This document shows, in pieces, positions 52,091 to 63,139 of a DNA stretch of 64,000 nt. Source of the stretch: Oasisia sp. SBJ-2009 (taxonomy: Eukaryota > Annelida > Polychaeta > Sabellida > Siboglinidae); contig OZ024858.1 in assembly GCA_964017155.1 (NCBI GenBank), positions 25,914,687 to 25,978,686 on the forward strand. The letters are read 5' to 3'. Every line of letters begins with the position of its first letter. Positions within the stretch are counted from its first letter, which is position 1. The translations under genes and the position numbers were made by a program. Under the pieces are notes generated by a model that had not been told where the DNA came from, did not search any database, and saw only the letters and a list, made by a program, of their open reading frames with translations.

Positions 52091-52980
52091 CTCGAAATGA
52101 ACTGGTGAAAGACTGTAGTTTTAGCTGCAGTTCGATTTTTTAGTGATAACAATGACATAAATATGAGTTGTTTTGACATGGATATGTATTTGGTTGAAAT
52201 ACTGGTCGAATAAAAAACATAATTCATTCATGTCTAATATAATGTTTATACACATTTTCTCATAACCAAATGATGAACAATATATATCAGTGGAAGGACA
52301 ATCGACTATAGAAGCATTGCATGTACTGTTATAACGGCAGTTCGATTTTTGCCTGCGAAATTTGTTATTGGAATGTTGAGAAACTTCAACGCCCATTTTC
52401 TCAGTAAAATGTTTTTTGTCGACGAGCAATCTCTTGTTCGGTAGAACTCGGCTATTTATGAACAGAATCCTCTGATATTTTCAGCATTTCTCCCCAAGAT
52501 AATTTGCTAGACTATGACAGACTCATATTTTAGATAACCTATTTGGATTACATGTAATGTCATGACTTTGATAGAAAATGTACTTACGGAAATTAGCAAA
52601 GATTCAAAAATTCATATAAATTGTTTTTGTAAAGTAACCCAAAAAATCAAACTGTCATAGTCTGCTACTTTATGTATTCTATTGGTATGCTAAGTTTGAA
52701 CACATTAGGTCAATCCATTTTCCTGGTACACTTTTCACGGTGAAGCAACCAAAATTTAAGTTATGGGTCGACTACACCGCCACCTGGTGGACAATGTTTT
52801 TATAATTAATGTGTAAAATTCTTTTTATATATAAATGATGTTATCCTATAATTTCAATAAGTTAAGTTGAAAAATAACGAAAACAGATTTTAGGAGATCA
52901 TGGGTCCTTAAGTAACACTCCTCTGTACCTGTATGTTTAATTATTGTAATACGGGGGGGGGGGGGGGGGGGGTAACAGAT
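52091..52980. other. Non-coding AT-rich stretch with 20-G run
   Basis: GCAGTTCGATTTTT occurs at 52,124 and 52,339. A run of 20 consecutive G is at 52,953-52,972, just before the LINE. No gene was recognised. Confidence 0.6.
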
Positions 52981-53045
52981 GGACTTATGTACCGTGGTGC
53001 TGCTGGACTACAATAACATACACAGTTGTTACTTTTGCGATTTTC

Positions 53046-55327
53046 TTGAATAAACCGGTTCCTGTCTGTTCTACATCTATCGGTACACGTGCTGTTCATA
53101 GCGAACAGTGTCAACCCACGGTGTTATCAACTGATGTCCCGCACAGTGTCACATGCAGATGGGACAACCTAGAGTGTACCAACACGTATCACGATATCCT
53201 TCACAGCAAGCTATCGACTATGCATATTCTGACGTGTGATGCTAATGATGACAGTGATGCCGTACAGGGGCTCGTCGATTCCTATGTTGTGCAACTGAAC
53301 GATGCTATGCACAACGCTGTGACAGAAGCAGGGTGCAAACAGAAACACTGCAACAAATCAAAAACATATTGGTGCCCTGAACTCAGCCACCTACGAGACC
53401 GTAAACGGTTCTGGTGGCGACTTTGGAATGACAATGATAGACCTCGTGTCGGGGCAGTGTATGAAACGTACAAATATATCAAAAAGGTGTTCCGACGTAG
53501 AATTCGGCAGTGCGTAGATCGCTCAGTGAACAATAAATACCAGAAACTTAATGTTATGTTAAAGAACAGGAAACTGTCCGCATTCTGGAATGTAATCAAA
53601 CAGCGAAGAATTACAAAAGTTAAATCATCTCTATGTGCCACAGATTTTGGTGAATTCTATGGTGATGTTATGCAAGCCTTACCAGAATGTACTGGTGAAC
53701 AAACTCATGACAAACATATGGTAGAGCAATATTATAGTGATAATTGTTATTTGATGGGCACACATGAGGTACATCAGGATCAAGTCGCCATGCTTATATC
53801 CAAACTTAGTAAAAATAAATCACCGGGACTCGATGGTATAACTGCTGAACATCTTATTTATGGCAAATCATCGTTACTGTGTTCACTGCTTGCATCACTG
53901 TACACTATTATACTATCCAGGGCATGCGTACCTACATTATTCACTACTGGTTTAATTGTTCCCATACTAAAGAAATCTACACTTAACGCGAACATTGCAA
54001 AGAATTATCGGCCAATTACTCTAAGGTCTATACATACTAAGATGGTAGAAGCACTGATCTTACCAGATACTGATTGATCTGACACTCAGTTTGGATTCCG
54101 CGAGAACCGAGGTACAGCATTTGCATGCAACTTACTAAATGATATTACATCTTATTTTAAATCGCAAAACAGCCCTGTGTTCGTAGCCGCCCTTGATGCA
54201 GAAAAATGTTTGACTCTATATGTCACGTGTCACTGTTTCTAAAGTTAATTCATGTTTTACCTGTACATGAGTGGTTACTATTGTATAACTGGTATGATAA
54301 GCTGAATGCTGTAGTCAAGTGGAACGGTTCATATAGTAAACCGTTTGGTGTAACACGTGGTACACGACAAGGAAGCGTTCTCTCGCCGTATCTGTTTAAC
54401 ATTTTTATTAATCAACTTTTATTAGACTTGAATAACTGTGACGCAGGCGTCAGAATAGGTGATACACTGTACAGTTCTATGGCTTACGCCGACGATATTA
54501 CTCTATTCTCAACTAATGTTCAAGATCTACAGAACCTAATTGATGTATATGATGCATATAGTAAAAGGTGGAAATTCAAATTTTGGGTTGAAAAATCGAA
54601 ATGCATGATTGCTGGAAAGTGTCCGTTATACCAAGACCCAAAGTGGAGGCTTGGTGACAAATGTCTATGTAATGAAGAATCGCTTAATATACTTGGTAAC
54701 GTGTTTAATCAGGGTGGTAACAATGCCAGCCATGTCACCAACATACTAACAAAATGCAGACAGTCATTTTATGGGCTTGGTAATGCCGGTATGTTATACA
54801 CAGGAGCCACTCCTGGTGTTCAAGCGTATCTTTATAAATGTATATGTCAACCAACGTTAACATACGGTTTAGAGTGTATGAGCAGCACCGCCATCCAAAT
54901 GCGTCGACTTGAATCTGCACAGGGTAAATTAATTAAACAAAGTCTTGGATTAAGCAAACTATCCCACAACACAGCCTTACTTAAAGCACTAAATATTGAA
55001 AAGATCGAAGATATTGTAAATAGAAATGTTTTATCCTTGTATAGTAGAATATTTAAAGTGGAAAGTCCAGCGCGTCGACTGATGCAGCACTTACTGTCTC
55101 GTTTTATATGTTATGGTGAAACGGTACCTGGAACCCTGTTGGATAGAGTAGTATCTATGGGCGAGTCACCCAGTAAACGAGCCTTTAATTATCAACATGT
55201 ACCCCAAAGTAGTGCGACAAATGATGGTCTTGTTGACTCGATTAGACACCTTTTATTTACTGATAATTTTAACAGGCCATATTCACATGAACATCTTTTA
55301 GTTCATATCTTAACCACTGCACTCTAA
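53046..55327 (+). pseudogene. Non-LTR retrotransposon (LINE) reverse transcriptase, nearly intact
   Basis: Two long frames (343 and 373 codons) form one LINE protein. The first gives the endonuclease-RT linker, KNKSPGLDGITAEHL, TGLIVPILKK and NYRPITL (RT blocks 0-2). It stops at 54,075, after which GFRENRGTA continues in frame. A one-base frameshift near 54,203 lies within LDAEKCFDS (block A). The second frame has GTRQGSVLSPYLFNIF (block B) and MAYADDITLFS (catalytic YADD), then thumb and C-terminal sequence. The endonuclease domain is missing, so the copy is 5'-truncated. RT clade is CR1/L2-like by appearance only. Confidence 0.92.
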
Positions 55328-55540
55328 TATATTACGTCTCTTTATTTTAACTGATATACACACTATACACTGAGTGTTATATATTATACCATGCCACTGT
55401 ATTTATTGTTGCTATTTACTTTATTTTATCAGGTTTTTATTCTCCACCGTGTGTCTTTTATATGTGATTACGCGTATGAATATGTATGTAATGTTTCTTC
55501 TCCGGCAACGGAGGCTGAATAAATAATAATAATAATAATA
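55328..55540 (+). mobile_element. LINE 3' UTR and (AAT)n tail
   Basis: Follows the RT stop and ends GGAGGCTGAATAAATAAT with about seven AAT units, the short-tandem tail used by many CR1/L2/RTE-type LINEs instead of poly(A). Confidence 0.8.
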
Positions 55541-55551
55541 TCACGCAACAT

Positions 55552-55760
55552 CACAATATGTTTATCAGGCACGTGTCATCCTCAGCATCCTTCTTTTTGG
55601 TTGTGAGACCCTGCAACATGCGCAAGCCAAGAGACGGAACAGTTTTCTTCTTCACATCATTGGCATATTCTGGCAGAATATGGTCCCACACACTGGAACA
55701 GGCACTGTTGGCCGAACATATCTCCGTTACAAAGACACCTGCAAGCGTGACATATTAATA
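55552..55760 (+). pseudogene. LINE thumb/C-terminal fragment
   Basis: An open stretch reads VILSILLFGCETLQHAQAK and then LRYKDTCKRDI. LLYGCETW and RYKDTCKRD are conserved phrases in the C-terminal part of many LINE proteins. The intervening sequence is shortened, so it is a decayed fragment. Confidence 0.65.
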
Positions 55761-56447
55761 ACTGGGAGACCGTTGCCAGTTATCGTGGAAATTTAAGGGG
55801 ACACGATCTCGTAAAATACTGATTTTTCGTTAAATTTGTTTCTTCATATTACTATATTATTATCTAACTATCGATATGTGTTTTATATATAATAAAATAT
55901 CAAGGTGCAAAAAAAACACGAACATTTATAACAGGCCTATTGTCTTAGTGTGATAATCTTATGCAACCACGGTCGAAAAATACGGCACTTCACCGGCCGC
56001 ATGCTCCGCCATCTTTGCCCACACCCCAACATATTATACATCCACGTGTAGCTTCACTTTCGCAGTGCATCATGGTAGCAATGGTTCGGCAAAATCATTG
56101 GTACATTTGGAGCATTTTGACCACCTAGAAGAGGCCTCACTGTGACGAGAAAGCGTCGCTGCGATTGGTCAATGCCAGAGAATCGCCCAGGTTGAGCGCG
56201 CTGATTGGGTCTCGGCCGGGAAAGCTTTGTTTCACTTCGCTCGTAGTATTGCATTTTACCGAAGATGTCTGGAAGACACGGAAAAACAAAGCAGCAGTTT
56301 CGTTCCAAACCGCTGTCTAGACGCCGACATTGAGATTGGCACGTTCAGTGATCGGCAAAAAGTAGGACGGCGATGATGAAGTGAGTGCTGACGCACCCGC
56401 CGTGCCTGGACCCAGCGCTGACCCAATTCAGCTTGACGTACGTTTAA
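55761..56447. other. Spacer before the Harbinger element
   Basis: Two opposite-strand open frames overlap here but neither resembles a known protein. A short start MSGRHGKTKQQF at 56,264 was considered as a histone H2A relic and not accepted. Confidence 0.4.
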
Positions 56448-56478
56448 AGGTGCGTTTACACGGCACAACAAGTTGCGC

Positions 56479-56690
56479 AACTATTTATCGGTTGAGTAGA
56501 GCTCGCAGGGTGTCAGAGAATGCATTTGGCATTCTAGCCAAGATATTTTGAATTTTAGATAAACGCATGACCTTATCGGCAGACAAATGTACCATAGTAG
56601 TTAATGCGTGCATCGTGCTACACAATTATTTGATGTCACGGAATGATCGCCAATATGCAAATTCCAGCCCAGACCCTGTTATTTCTTTAG
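56479..56690 (+). pseudogene. HARBI1-type transposase, C-terminal catalytic part
   Basis: Reads YRLSRARRVSENAFGILAKI, then after an in-frame TGA, CTIVVNACIVLHNYLM. This is the conserved C-terminal block of Harbinger DDE nucleases with the catalytic Glu (SENAFG). It sits directly against the left terminal repeat and is on the + strand, opposite to the D1 part at 58,097-58,222. Confidence 0.9.
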
Positions 56691-56779
56691 AAAGTGTATC
56701 GCACTCTGTTCCGTATATATATATGTGTTGTTTTCAAGAGCAGCAGCCATGGCAGAACGAGCAAAAATACCAGCATCAC

Positions 56780-57990
56780 ATGCCCTTCCGTTTTGCCGTC
56801 TGCAGTTAAATGCAAGCTATTGTTGTACGCGGACGATTCCGTTTTGCTTGCCTCAGGAAAGGATTTAGTAGAAATCGAGGCAACTTTAAGTTGTGAACTA
56901 GAATCCGTTAATAACTGGTTAATCGACAACAAGTTATCGCTCCATCTGGGTAAAACACAATCCATTGTGTTTGGAACAAGGAAAAAGTTATGCAAATGTA
57001 ACACTCTTAATATTGTATGTAAAGGAAATGTCATTGAATCAAGGTCAACCGTCACCTATTTAGGCGTAACTTTAGATCAGTCTCTTTCTGGTGATGTTAT
57101 AGCCTCTGACGTCCTTTTTAAAACGTCAAACAAACTTAAGTTTTTGTATAGGAACGCCAGAAAGTTTAATATGAAAACCAAAAAATTACTTGTATCATCT
57201 TTGATTCAATGTAATTTCGATTACATATGTTCGGCATGGTATAGCGGATTGTCGAAAAAAATGAAGTGCAGAATGCAGCGTAGTCAGAACAAGATTGTCC
57301 GATTTTTGTTAAATGCTCCACCGAGATTCCATGTCGGTGCTAATGAATTTAAGACTGTTGGTTTACTACCTGTTGAATGTCGAGTAGAACAGTTAAAATT
57401 GGGTCACATGTTCAACATTATAAATCTAACGGCACCAGCATATTTAAGAACAAATTTCGAAATGGTACACCATAGATACCCTACAAGAGCCAGCAACTTG
57501 GCATGTGTCATTCCAAAAGTGAAGGGTTCTGGGCATATTCCAGCATATGCCACTGGAATAAACTGCCTACTGAAATTAAGCAATGTAAAGTTAAAATCAG
57601 TTCTAGAAAAAAGGTAACGACCCTACTATACAGCAGATTGGTGGCTGACGAATGATCACCTTAATTAAAGTGGCATTTTAAATTACATTTTTGTTAATTT
57701 AATCTTACTACGTACTATCTTGTTATTATATTTTAAATAGAGCACCTTTTATGTTAGCACATTGTCTTATTGATGACATTTGTTTACCTGTCTTTGAAAA
57801 TATTTAATTTTAATTATTGTATTACTGTGTTTATTTATTTATGTATTTATTTTTATATTTTCTTAAATTCATTCTTAGTATTTTTTTGAGGACCACATTG
57901 GAAACAAGTGTGCTATTGTGTGCTTTAATGTGTCTATCCTCGGTAAATATTATATTTATATGTATTATAATGTTTTACCAAATAAACTCA
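56780..57990 (+). pseudogene. 5'-truncated LINE nested in the Harbinger element
   Basis: An open frame to 57,617 begins in the catalytic block (LLLYADDSVLLASG) and continues through NNWLIDNKLSLHLGKTQS, VTYLGVTLDQSLS, CNFDYICSAWYSGL and KIVRFLLNAPPR, all typical of CR1/jockey-like RT palm-thumb regions. A non-coding 3' tail ends in an ACTCACTCACTCAC repeat. The start of the apparent ORF upstream of about 56,780 belongs to Harbinger sequence. Confidence 0.85.
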
Positions 57991-58096
57991 CTCACTCACA
58001 CTGCCCCAATGTCTACCATAATAAAACGATATCTGGCATCAACCAGTGCCATTAATACAATACTGTAAAAAAAATTGTAATTAAAATAAACTGAAA

Positions 58097-58222
58097 CACT
58101 GTGTGGTGGTGCTTTTAATGCTATATTTTTGCCAATCGATCACGCCTATACAATTAGGGAAATTCCAACGTTCTTGAAAGTCGTTTGCTATGTTCAGCCA
58201 CTCGTCTTCTGTCGACGGGACC
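58097..58222 (-). pseudogene. HARBI1-type transposase, first catalytic Asp region
   Basis: On the minus strand the sequence reads VPSTEDEWLNIANDFQERWN and [15 protein letters not shown]. This corresponds to the EW..IA..F...W.FP.CIGAIDG.H motif with the first catalytic Asp of Harbinger nucleases. It is preceded by TTTTAG, a possible intron acceptor. Confidence 0.9.
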
Positions 58223-58279
58223 TAAAACAGTGACAGAATTGTATTAATGAATATCATTCTGTTGTAGGCCACTATCGAA

Positions 58280-58660
58280 ATGCTTGCCCCAGAGCAGCCT
58301 GATACGGAGGACCCACAACCCTCCACCAGTACTGCGATCCGGGAATTAGAAACTCCCAGGTTTGATGAGACGGTGGAGTCTCACCTAGAAGATGCGCCTA
58401 GTAGTAGCCATACACCTAGCACTAGTAGGAAGAGGCTGAGGCATAGTGGCGAAAATGAAGGTGGTGATGCTCAAGAAGAAATCGCCAAGTATATCACTGC
58501 GAAGGAAAAGGCAGTAGCACCAAATTCGGAGTGCGATGTGTTTGGCAAGCACCTTGCCAATGAACTCCGTGTAATTAAAAGCATAGGCCGTCGCAAGCGC
58601 GTCCAAATGCAAATTTTGCAGCTAGTTTTTGATGCGCAAGTGGAGGATGGTGCCATATAA
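58280..58660 (+). CDS. Harbinger accessory protein with BESS-type C-terminus, 126 aa
   Basis: Harbinger elements encode a second, Myb/SANT- or MADF-like DNA-binding protein that helps the nuclease reach DNA. This ORF has an acidic Ser/Thr/Pro-rich N-terminal half and ends CDVFGKHLANELRVIKSIGR followed by QMQILQLVFDAQVED, the pattern (F...A..L......Q....I...LF.AQ) of BESS motifs. The DNA-binding half is absent or in an upstream exon; a CTGTTGTAG acceptor lies just before 58,268. The frame is intact. Confidence 0.75.
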   Translation: MLAPEQPDTEDPQPSTSTAIRELETPRFDETVESHLEDAPSSSHTPSTSRKRLRHSGENEGGDAQEEIAKYITAKEKAVAPNSECDVFGKHLANELRVIKSIGRRKRVQMQILQLVFDAQVEDGAI

Positions 58661-58781
58661 TAAAATAAATTATGTTATTTACGTCGATTAGTTGCACTCA
58701 ACAAATCGATGTCAACTTGCCGTCTACAAGTTGCGTTCAACAAGTTGACACAACTTGTTGCGCCGTGTAAACGCACCTTAA

Positions 58782-59758
58782 GCAATCAACATTTGCATCA
58801 GGAATTCAAAGATGCCATAACGCTAGGACCAGGACTTAGGCTAATTTATTAGGTCACATTCTTTGTGATTGTGTCAGTGACTGTCAGTGTCAGTCTGGCA
58901 CTGTAATGTTCTGTATGTTTACATTTTGCAGACAATTGTCATGTTTTTATACTATTCCACATACGTTACATATGTACAAGGATTCTTGTCATGTTAGACA
59001 TAATCACATATATTGTGACATAGTTTATGTCAAAACACAAAACCTGTGCCTGTTATATTGATGTCAGTTATTATTGTCCAGTTCATTAGACCAAGGGTTA
59101 GTTTTGATATTTGCGAGTCTAAAGATGGATGAAATTGCGGACTGTTTTAGATCCTGTCGCTAGACCATGGACTTGTGTGCATATAAGTCCGTGGCTAGAC
59201 TACCCTCTCTAGAACCGCATCGTTTGCCTTACACTGCTGAGTGTTGATATTTTGTTTAAATGTATCTGCATTCACCAGATGGCGTTGCTACACTGAAAAC
59301 ACGTCTAGGTGGCACTGTAGGCCATTGCTCTACTTCCTGTCGAGGTTGAGAGTAGCAGTCGACTCGTAAATTTCAAGTTATAGTAGACATGGGCAAGTAT
59401 TACCATACCAAGTACATGTTATATTATACGATGCGAAGTTAAGAGTTTACGAACACAGTTAATTTGTTGTGAGAAGCAGCACGTAAGGCACACATTGAAC
59501 TAGAACCGATTCCAATTAGTTCCGTTTCAATTGACACCGTCACACCCTGATCGAGTGCATGTATGTAACTATGTATGTATGCGGGTGTGTGTGGTGTGTG
59601 TTTGTGCATTGTGAATGCTCAAGAGTTTGTGCGTGCCTGTGCACGCTTATATTTTTAAGGTGCATGCATGCAATTTACGACATAATAGATTAGTGCATAT
59701 TAATTTTTCTGTTTGCTAACTGCGGTTTCTCTGTGATGGTAAATAAAGTATTGTTGTT
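58782..59758. other. Non-coding stretch
   Basis: AT-rich with a short GT-rich microsatellite at 59,585-59,610. No gene or repeat family was recognised. Confidence 0.6.
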
Positions 59759-60110
59759 ATGGCATCTGCTTCCAAGAAGGTTGAAAGGTTTGTCGATAAG
59801 GCCTACCAGAATGACTTCATGAAAGCTGTACGCAGACAGCGACAGAACAATGAATACACAGATGTGACGTTGCAGTCGGGTGATGTCCACATCCAGGGTC
59901 ATCGCGACGTTCTGGCGATCGGAAGTGAATACTTCAAGGCAATGCAAGTGTGGACTTCACAAAAGCGCGTTGGACCCAGTCCAGTTGACAATGGGACCAG
60001 AGAATGACCAGCGACGTGCACTACATGTACACGGGTGAGATTGAGCTGACCGTTGACAACGTGGAGAGCTTGGTCAAAGCATACGACGTCTTAAAGCTGG
60101 ATGACTTATG
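59759..60110 (+). pseudogene. BTB (KLHL-type) domain, frameshifted
   Basis: The start MASASKKVERFVDKAYQNDF leads into a BTB fold: NEYTDVTLQSGDVHIQGHRD and SEYFKAM, the D+.L..G...I..HR.VLA..S.YF.AM signature of Kelch-like E3-ligase adaptors. After residue 62 the frame breaks; a shifted frame continues with MTSDVHYMYTGEIELTVDNV and KAYDVLKLDDL before stops. It lies next to SAM-like and Kelch pieces, indicating a decayed KLHL-type gene. Confidence 0.88.
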
Positions 60111-60422
60111 ATGCTGACCGGGTTCAAAACAGTTGCATTTAGCGATCAGTTCAAAGAGATAGCGAACTGGTCGAGATGATAAATGTGATAATTAAATGTG
60201 TTTAATACTTTATTAATCTTGATGTTTGTGCGCACTGTTGTCTGCATTTGGTTGTTAGCTTTATGTAGTAGAATTGTTCGTATTTGTGTTTAGTTCTATA
60301 TGTTTGATCAACCAATCAGCAGTCACTGCAGCCATTATTGTATTCAGTTTGAATTGCGCAGCGGCGCTAGCAGCCACGTTTTTGGAGGCCCCAAACTTGC
60401 GGGAATTTTATGCTTTGAGAAG

Positions 60423-60650
60423 ATGAACGAAAGCCAGGCAGAAGAAGCCTTGCCTGAATGGGTAGCAAGAGAAAAGATCACGGCCAAGACCGTCGACCTA
60501 CTGGTAAAAGAGGGCTTCAATTATATGGAAGCCCTAGTAGTCGTCGACCGGGAAGATCTGCAAAAGAAATTCCGCGGGGCCAACAGAAGCTTTTGCTGAA
60601 AGCGCTGCTGCCGATGCAGCCTGCGGAGACCTCAAATACATACATGAGGC
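60423..60650 (+). pseudogene. SAM-like domain fragment, frameshifted
   Basis: Reads LPEWVAREKITAKTVDLLVK and FNYMEALVVVDREDLQKK, then in another frame IPRGQQKLLLKALL. The W....+....L...G......L..L...DL..... G...KL+ pattern fits a SAM-type helical interaction module. The split at about 60,570 shows a frameshift. Confidence 0.65.
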
Positions 60651-60899
60651 AAGTAGGTTCCAGACAGACATTGCCCACTAATATGAAGTCAGTAGCGGCC
60701 GCACAGAGCCAAGAATACACTTCCACGTGAAGCGTCGTCTCCTGGTTGCTGACCGGCTTGTTCAGAGAAAGATCGTCTTTGCATAACGTCTGCCATTACG
60801 CCAGTGAAGATACGAGTTCTTGGGAAACACTGATAGAAATGCTCCCGTCGGTCGGCAGGTTGTACAGCGGTGTGTTACCTGGGTAAATAGATCCATGCT

Positions 60900-61190
60900 G
60901 CTGACCAATGCTGGCTGCATGACATGACCACGAAGAAATGGGTGGCGATGCCACTACTTATCACTGCTCGGTATTACCACCGTAGTGTCTCGCTAGGTGA
61001 CAGCGTCTACGTGGTGGGAGGGAAGGGTGTTGGCGACAAAGTGGTGGGTACTGTGGAGTACCTGGACCTTAGGCAGCGGCAAAGGGCGAGTTTCCGCAGG
61101 CGGTGTTTGACCCCGCAGGTCATATGCAATGGTGTTTTGTCGCTCACTAGGTGACAGCGTCTATGTGGTGGGAGGGGAGGGTGTTGGCGA
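60900..61190 (+). pseudogene. Kelch-repeat fragment
   Basis: Reads TTKKWVAMPLLITARYYHRS then VSLGDSVYVVGGKG and VEYLD, a complete Kelch blade (W..MP.+...R..H..V...D.+YV.GG). A second GDSVYVVGGEGVGDK recurs at about 61,150 after a short gap, showing a partial duplication. Stops surround it. Confidence 0.85.
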
Positions 61191-61245
61191 CAAGAGATAT
61201 GTCATTATGTCAAGTTGTATGTGTTGCGCATGTTCAGTTTCATTG

Positions 61246-61995
61246 GCTGAATAAATGACAATATCTTCGAGATATACCAGACAAATTATGCTGATCAGAT
61301 CGCCCAGGTGTGTCCATTATACGTTGGAAAGCTGCGGGCCCATTGCAAACACCAAAAGAGAGGCTAAGGCATTCGAACGAACCACGGTGGCATCAAAAGG
61401 CAGTTGTTGGAATACTTTCCTCGTCCATAGGGACTTGCCAGTAAGCAGAGTTCAAATCCAGATATAATCTAGAATGGATTGGACCAGTGGACTGGAATAT
61501 CTGTCTGATACAGTAAGGGCATTCAATTTGCGGAAATCAATGCAAAAAGCCCAAGGACTAACGCTGTGTCTGATAATACCCTGTGCTAACATGTCATCGA
61601 TACATGCATTAATGACACTGCATTTAAGCAACGGAGTGCGATAAGCTGGCAGACAGACAGGTGGTCCCGTAGTTTCATTTTTTGCGCACGATTCGTGACT
61701 GCCATCAATGCCATCAGGATAACGCCGCAGAACATCTTGTCATTGTAGGAAACTCAACCACCATTTGGAGGCGAACCTTACAGCAATATCCTTGCCATAG
61801 ATGGATCCTGTATAGTTAGGGGACGGCCACTTTCCCACCAATACGTCTTGTCATCCACCTTGCATGCAGGTGTCTGCAACAGTAATAACAGCTGCATCAC
61901 AGCAAGCCTGAACATTGCTACTGGAGGATGCTCGAGCTGTATGGCATCTAACTGGCGGAATATTGTAATCAACTGTTCACATAGAAGACACGGAA
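61246..61995 (-). pseudogene. Ty3/gypsy reverse-transcriptase remnant
   Basis: On the minus strand the segments PPVCLPAYRTPLLKCSVINA, CIDDMLAQGIIRHSVSPWAF, CIDFRKLNALTVSDR and, after a stop, LVYLEDIVIYSA appear in order. They match P...R.R..P......+...++ML..GII..S.SPWAS, F..DYRKLN..T and the catalytic YLDDI, here YLED, of gypsy pol. Internal gaps and stops make it non-functional. It abuts the Kelch fragment. Confidence 0.85.
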
Positions 61996-61999
61996 CCAG

Positions 62000-62900
62000 T
62001 AACAGTTGCACAAATGTCACAAGAAAGTTGTGTACAAATGCGTGTAACATGCGTTTTATGAAACCGGGTAGTAGTATAGCATAGGAATTACTTGTTAACA
62101 ATATACCATATTCATTCTAACCTAAAGTGTGCATAAGAAGATTCTTAATGATTATGACAAGTTGGTGGCACCCGCAAATGGCACTGATGTAATTTTAAGT
62201 TTCCCCCAGTGTTATCCACCAAACTTGCTGTTTCCATTGTATAGTAATATTGCGGCCACATAGGTTGCAGATGGTGGAACTTTCAAAGTTATCACTGGTT
62301 CAGTAGGAAGTTATCATGATAAATGATGATTCGACATGATACATCTTCTGAAAAGTGGGGTGTATGCTAAATTAGGGCACGTACGCTTAACAGAACAGGT
62401 ATGGTACATGTAGTTTGAATGTGCGTTGCAGTTATGTAACGTAAACTGCTGATTATGATAGATACTGGGATATAACATGCAGTTATTCGGCAGTTTATGG
62501 CATCATGACACCATCCCCAATCAGTGACAGCATCACACAACTTCAACTATCGCATGTATGCGGACAAGACAAATTCAACATAACTGATAAAATAAGACGG
62601 TCACGGCTACATCTAATTGAGCCCTATCTGTGTCAACAACACCCATGGATGGGTGAACACCAATCTACTGTGTCGCACGAGGACAAAACAGTGACACTGA
62701 TCTTGGTGTCACGCACTAACCAGAAGAAACATGACATCACCACGATTAACAGTGGCGACTGTAACATTGCTCTTAGTCTGAGCGCATACAACACTGGAGT
62801 ACACAGCTCTGCCAGTGAACAGTCGGCAAAGAGCCACACAATGCCAGCCTTGTTGTTAAACAACGCTAACTGACTGTCAACACTCTTTTCATGAGCACGT
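62000..62900. other. Region without recognised gene
   Basis: Overlapping open frames on both strands at 62,505-62,926 (122 and 97 codons) resemble nothing I recognise. Their position between the gypsy pol and a LINE fragment suggests transposon interior sequence. Confidence 0.4.
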
Positions 62901-62904
62901 AAAG

Positions 62905-63130
62905 AAAAATGCTGGGGAAGAGACAAGTTGATGCTAGGAAATACGTCAGGGTAATGGTCACAGACAATCTATCGGGGTCGACAAATTATATCTCCCAAAC
63001 ATGCAGCAGAGCCAATGCCACCTTGTCATTGTTAAGATATTTGAAATCTTGCCCGCAACATCTACTACAAACAGCTGATATAACCTATGTTTGCTGCATT
63101 CAAGAATATGTTTGGCGGGAACATTGGCGA
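62905..63130 (+). pseudogene. LINE RT thumb fragment
   Basis: Reads KYVRVMVTDNLSGSTNYISQ then ANATLSLLRYLKSCPQHLLQ, matching the KYLGV.I.DNL.W..HI......AN.TLGFLRRNL..CP... block of LINE reverse transcriptases. It ends within IQEYV, near where Q.EYAS is expected. Confidence 0.85.
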
Positions 63131-63139
63131 ATTAATGTA

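Larger units (their letters stand above)
56448..58778. mobile_element. Harbinger (PIF) DNA transposon with TIRs and TAA target duplication
   Basis: The left end AGGTGCGTTTACACGGC.CAACAAGTTG is matched by the reverse complement at the right end, giving about 30-bp terminal inverted repeats. TAA occurs at 56,445-56,447 and 58,779-58,781, agreeing with the 3-bp TWA duplications of Harbinger. The 2331-bp body holds HARBI1-type transposase pieces in opposite orientation, a BESS-domain ORF and a nested LINE. Confidence 0.93.

Noticed and set aside
56264..56330. Histone H2A start (MSGRHGKTK)
   Set aside because: The similarity ends after about nine residues and a stop follows; no histone-fold sequence is present.
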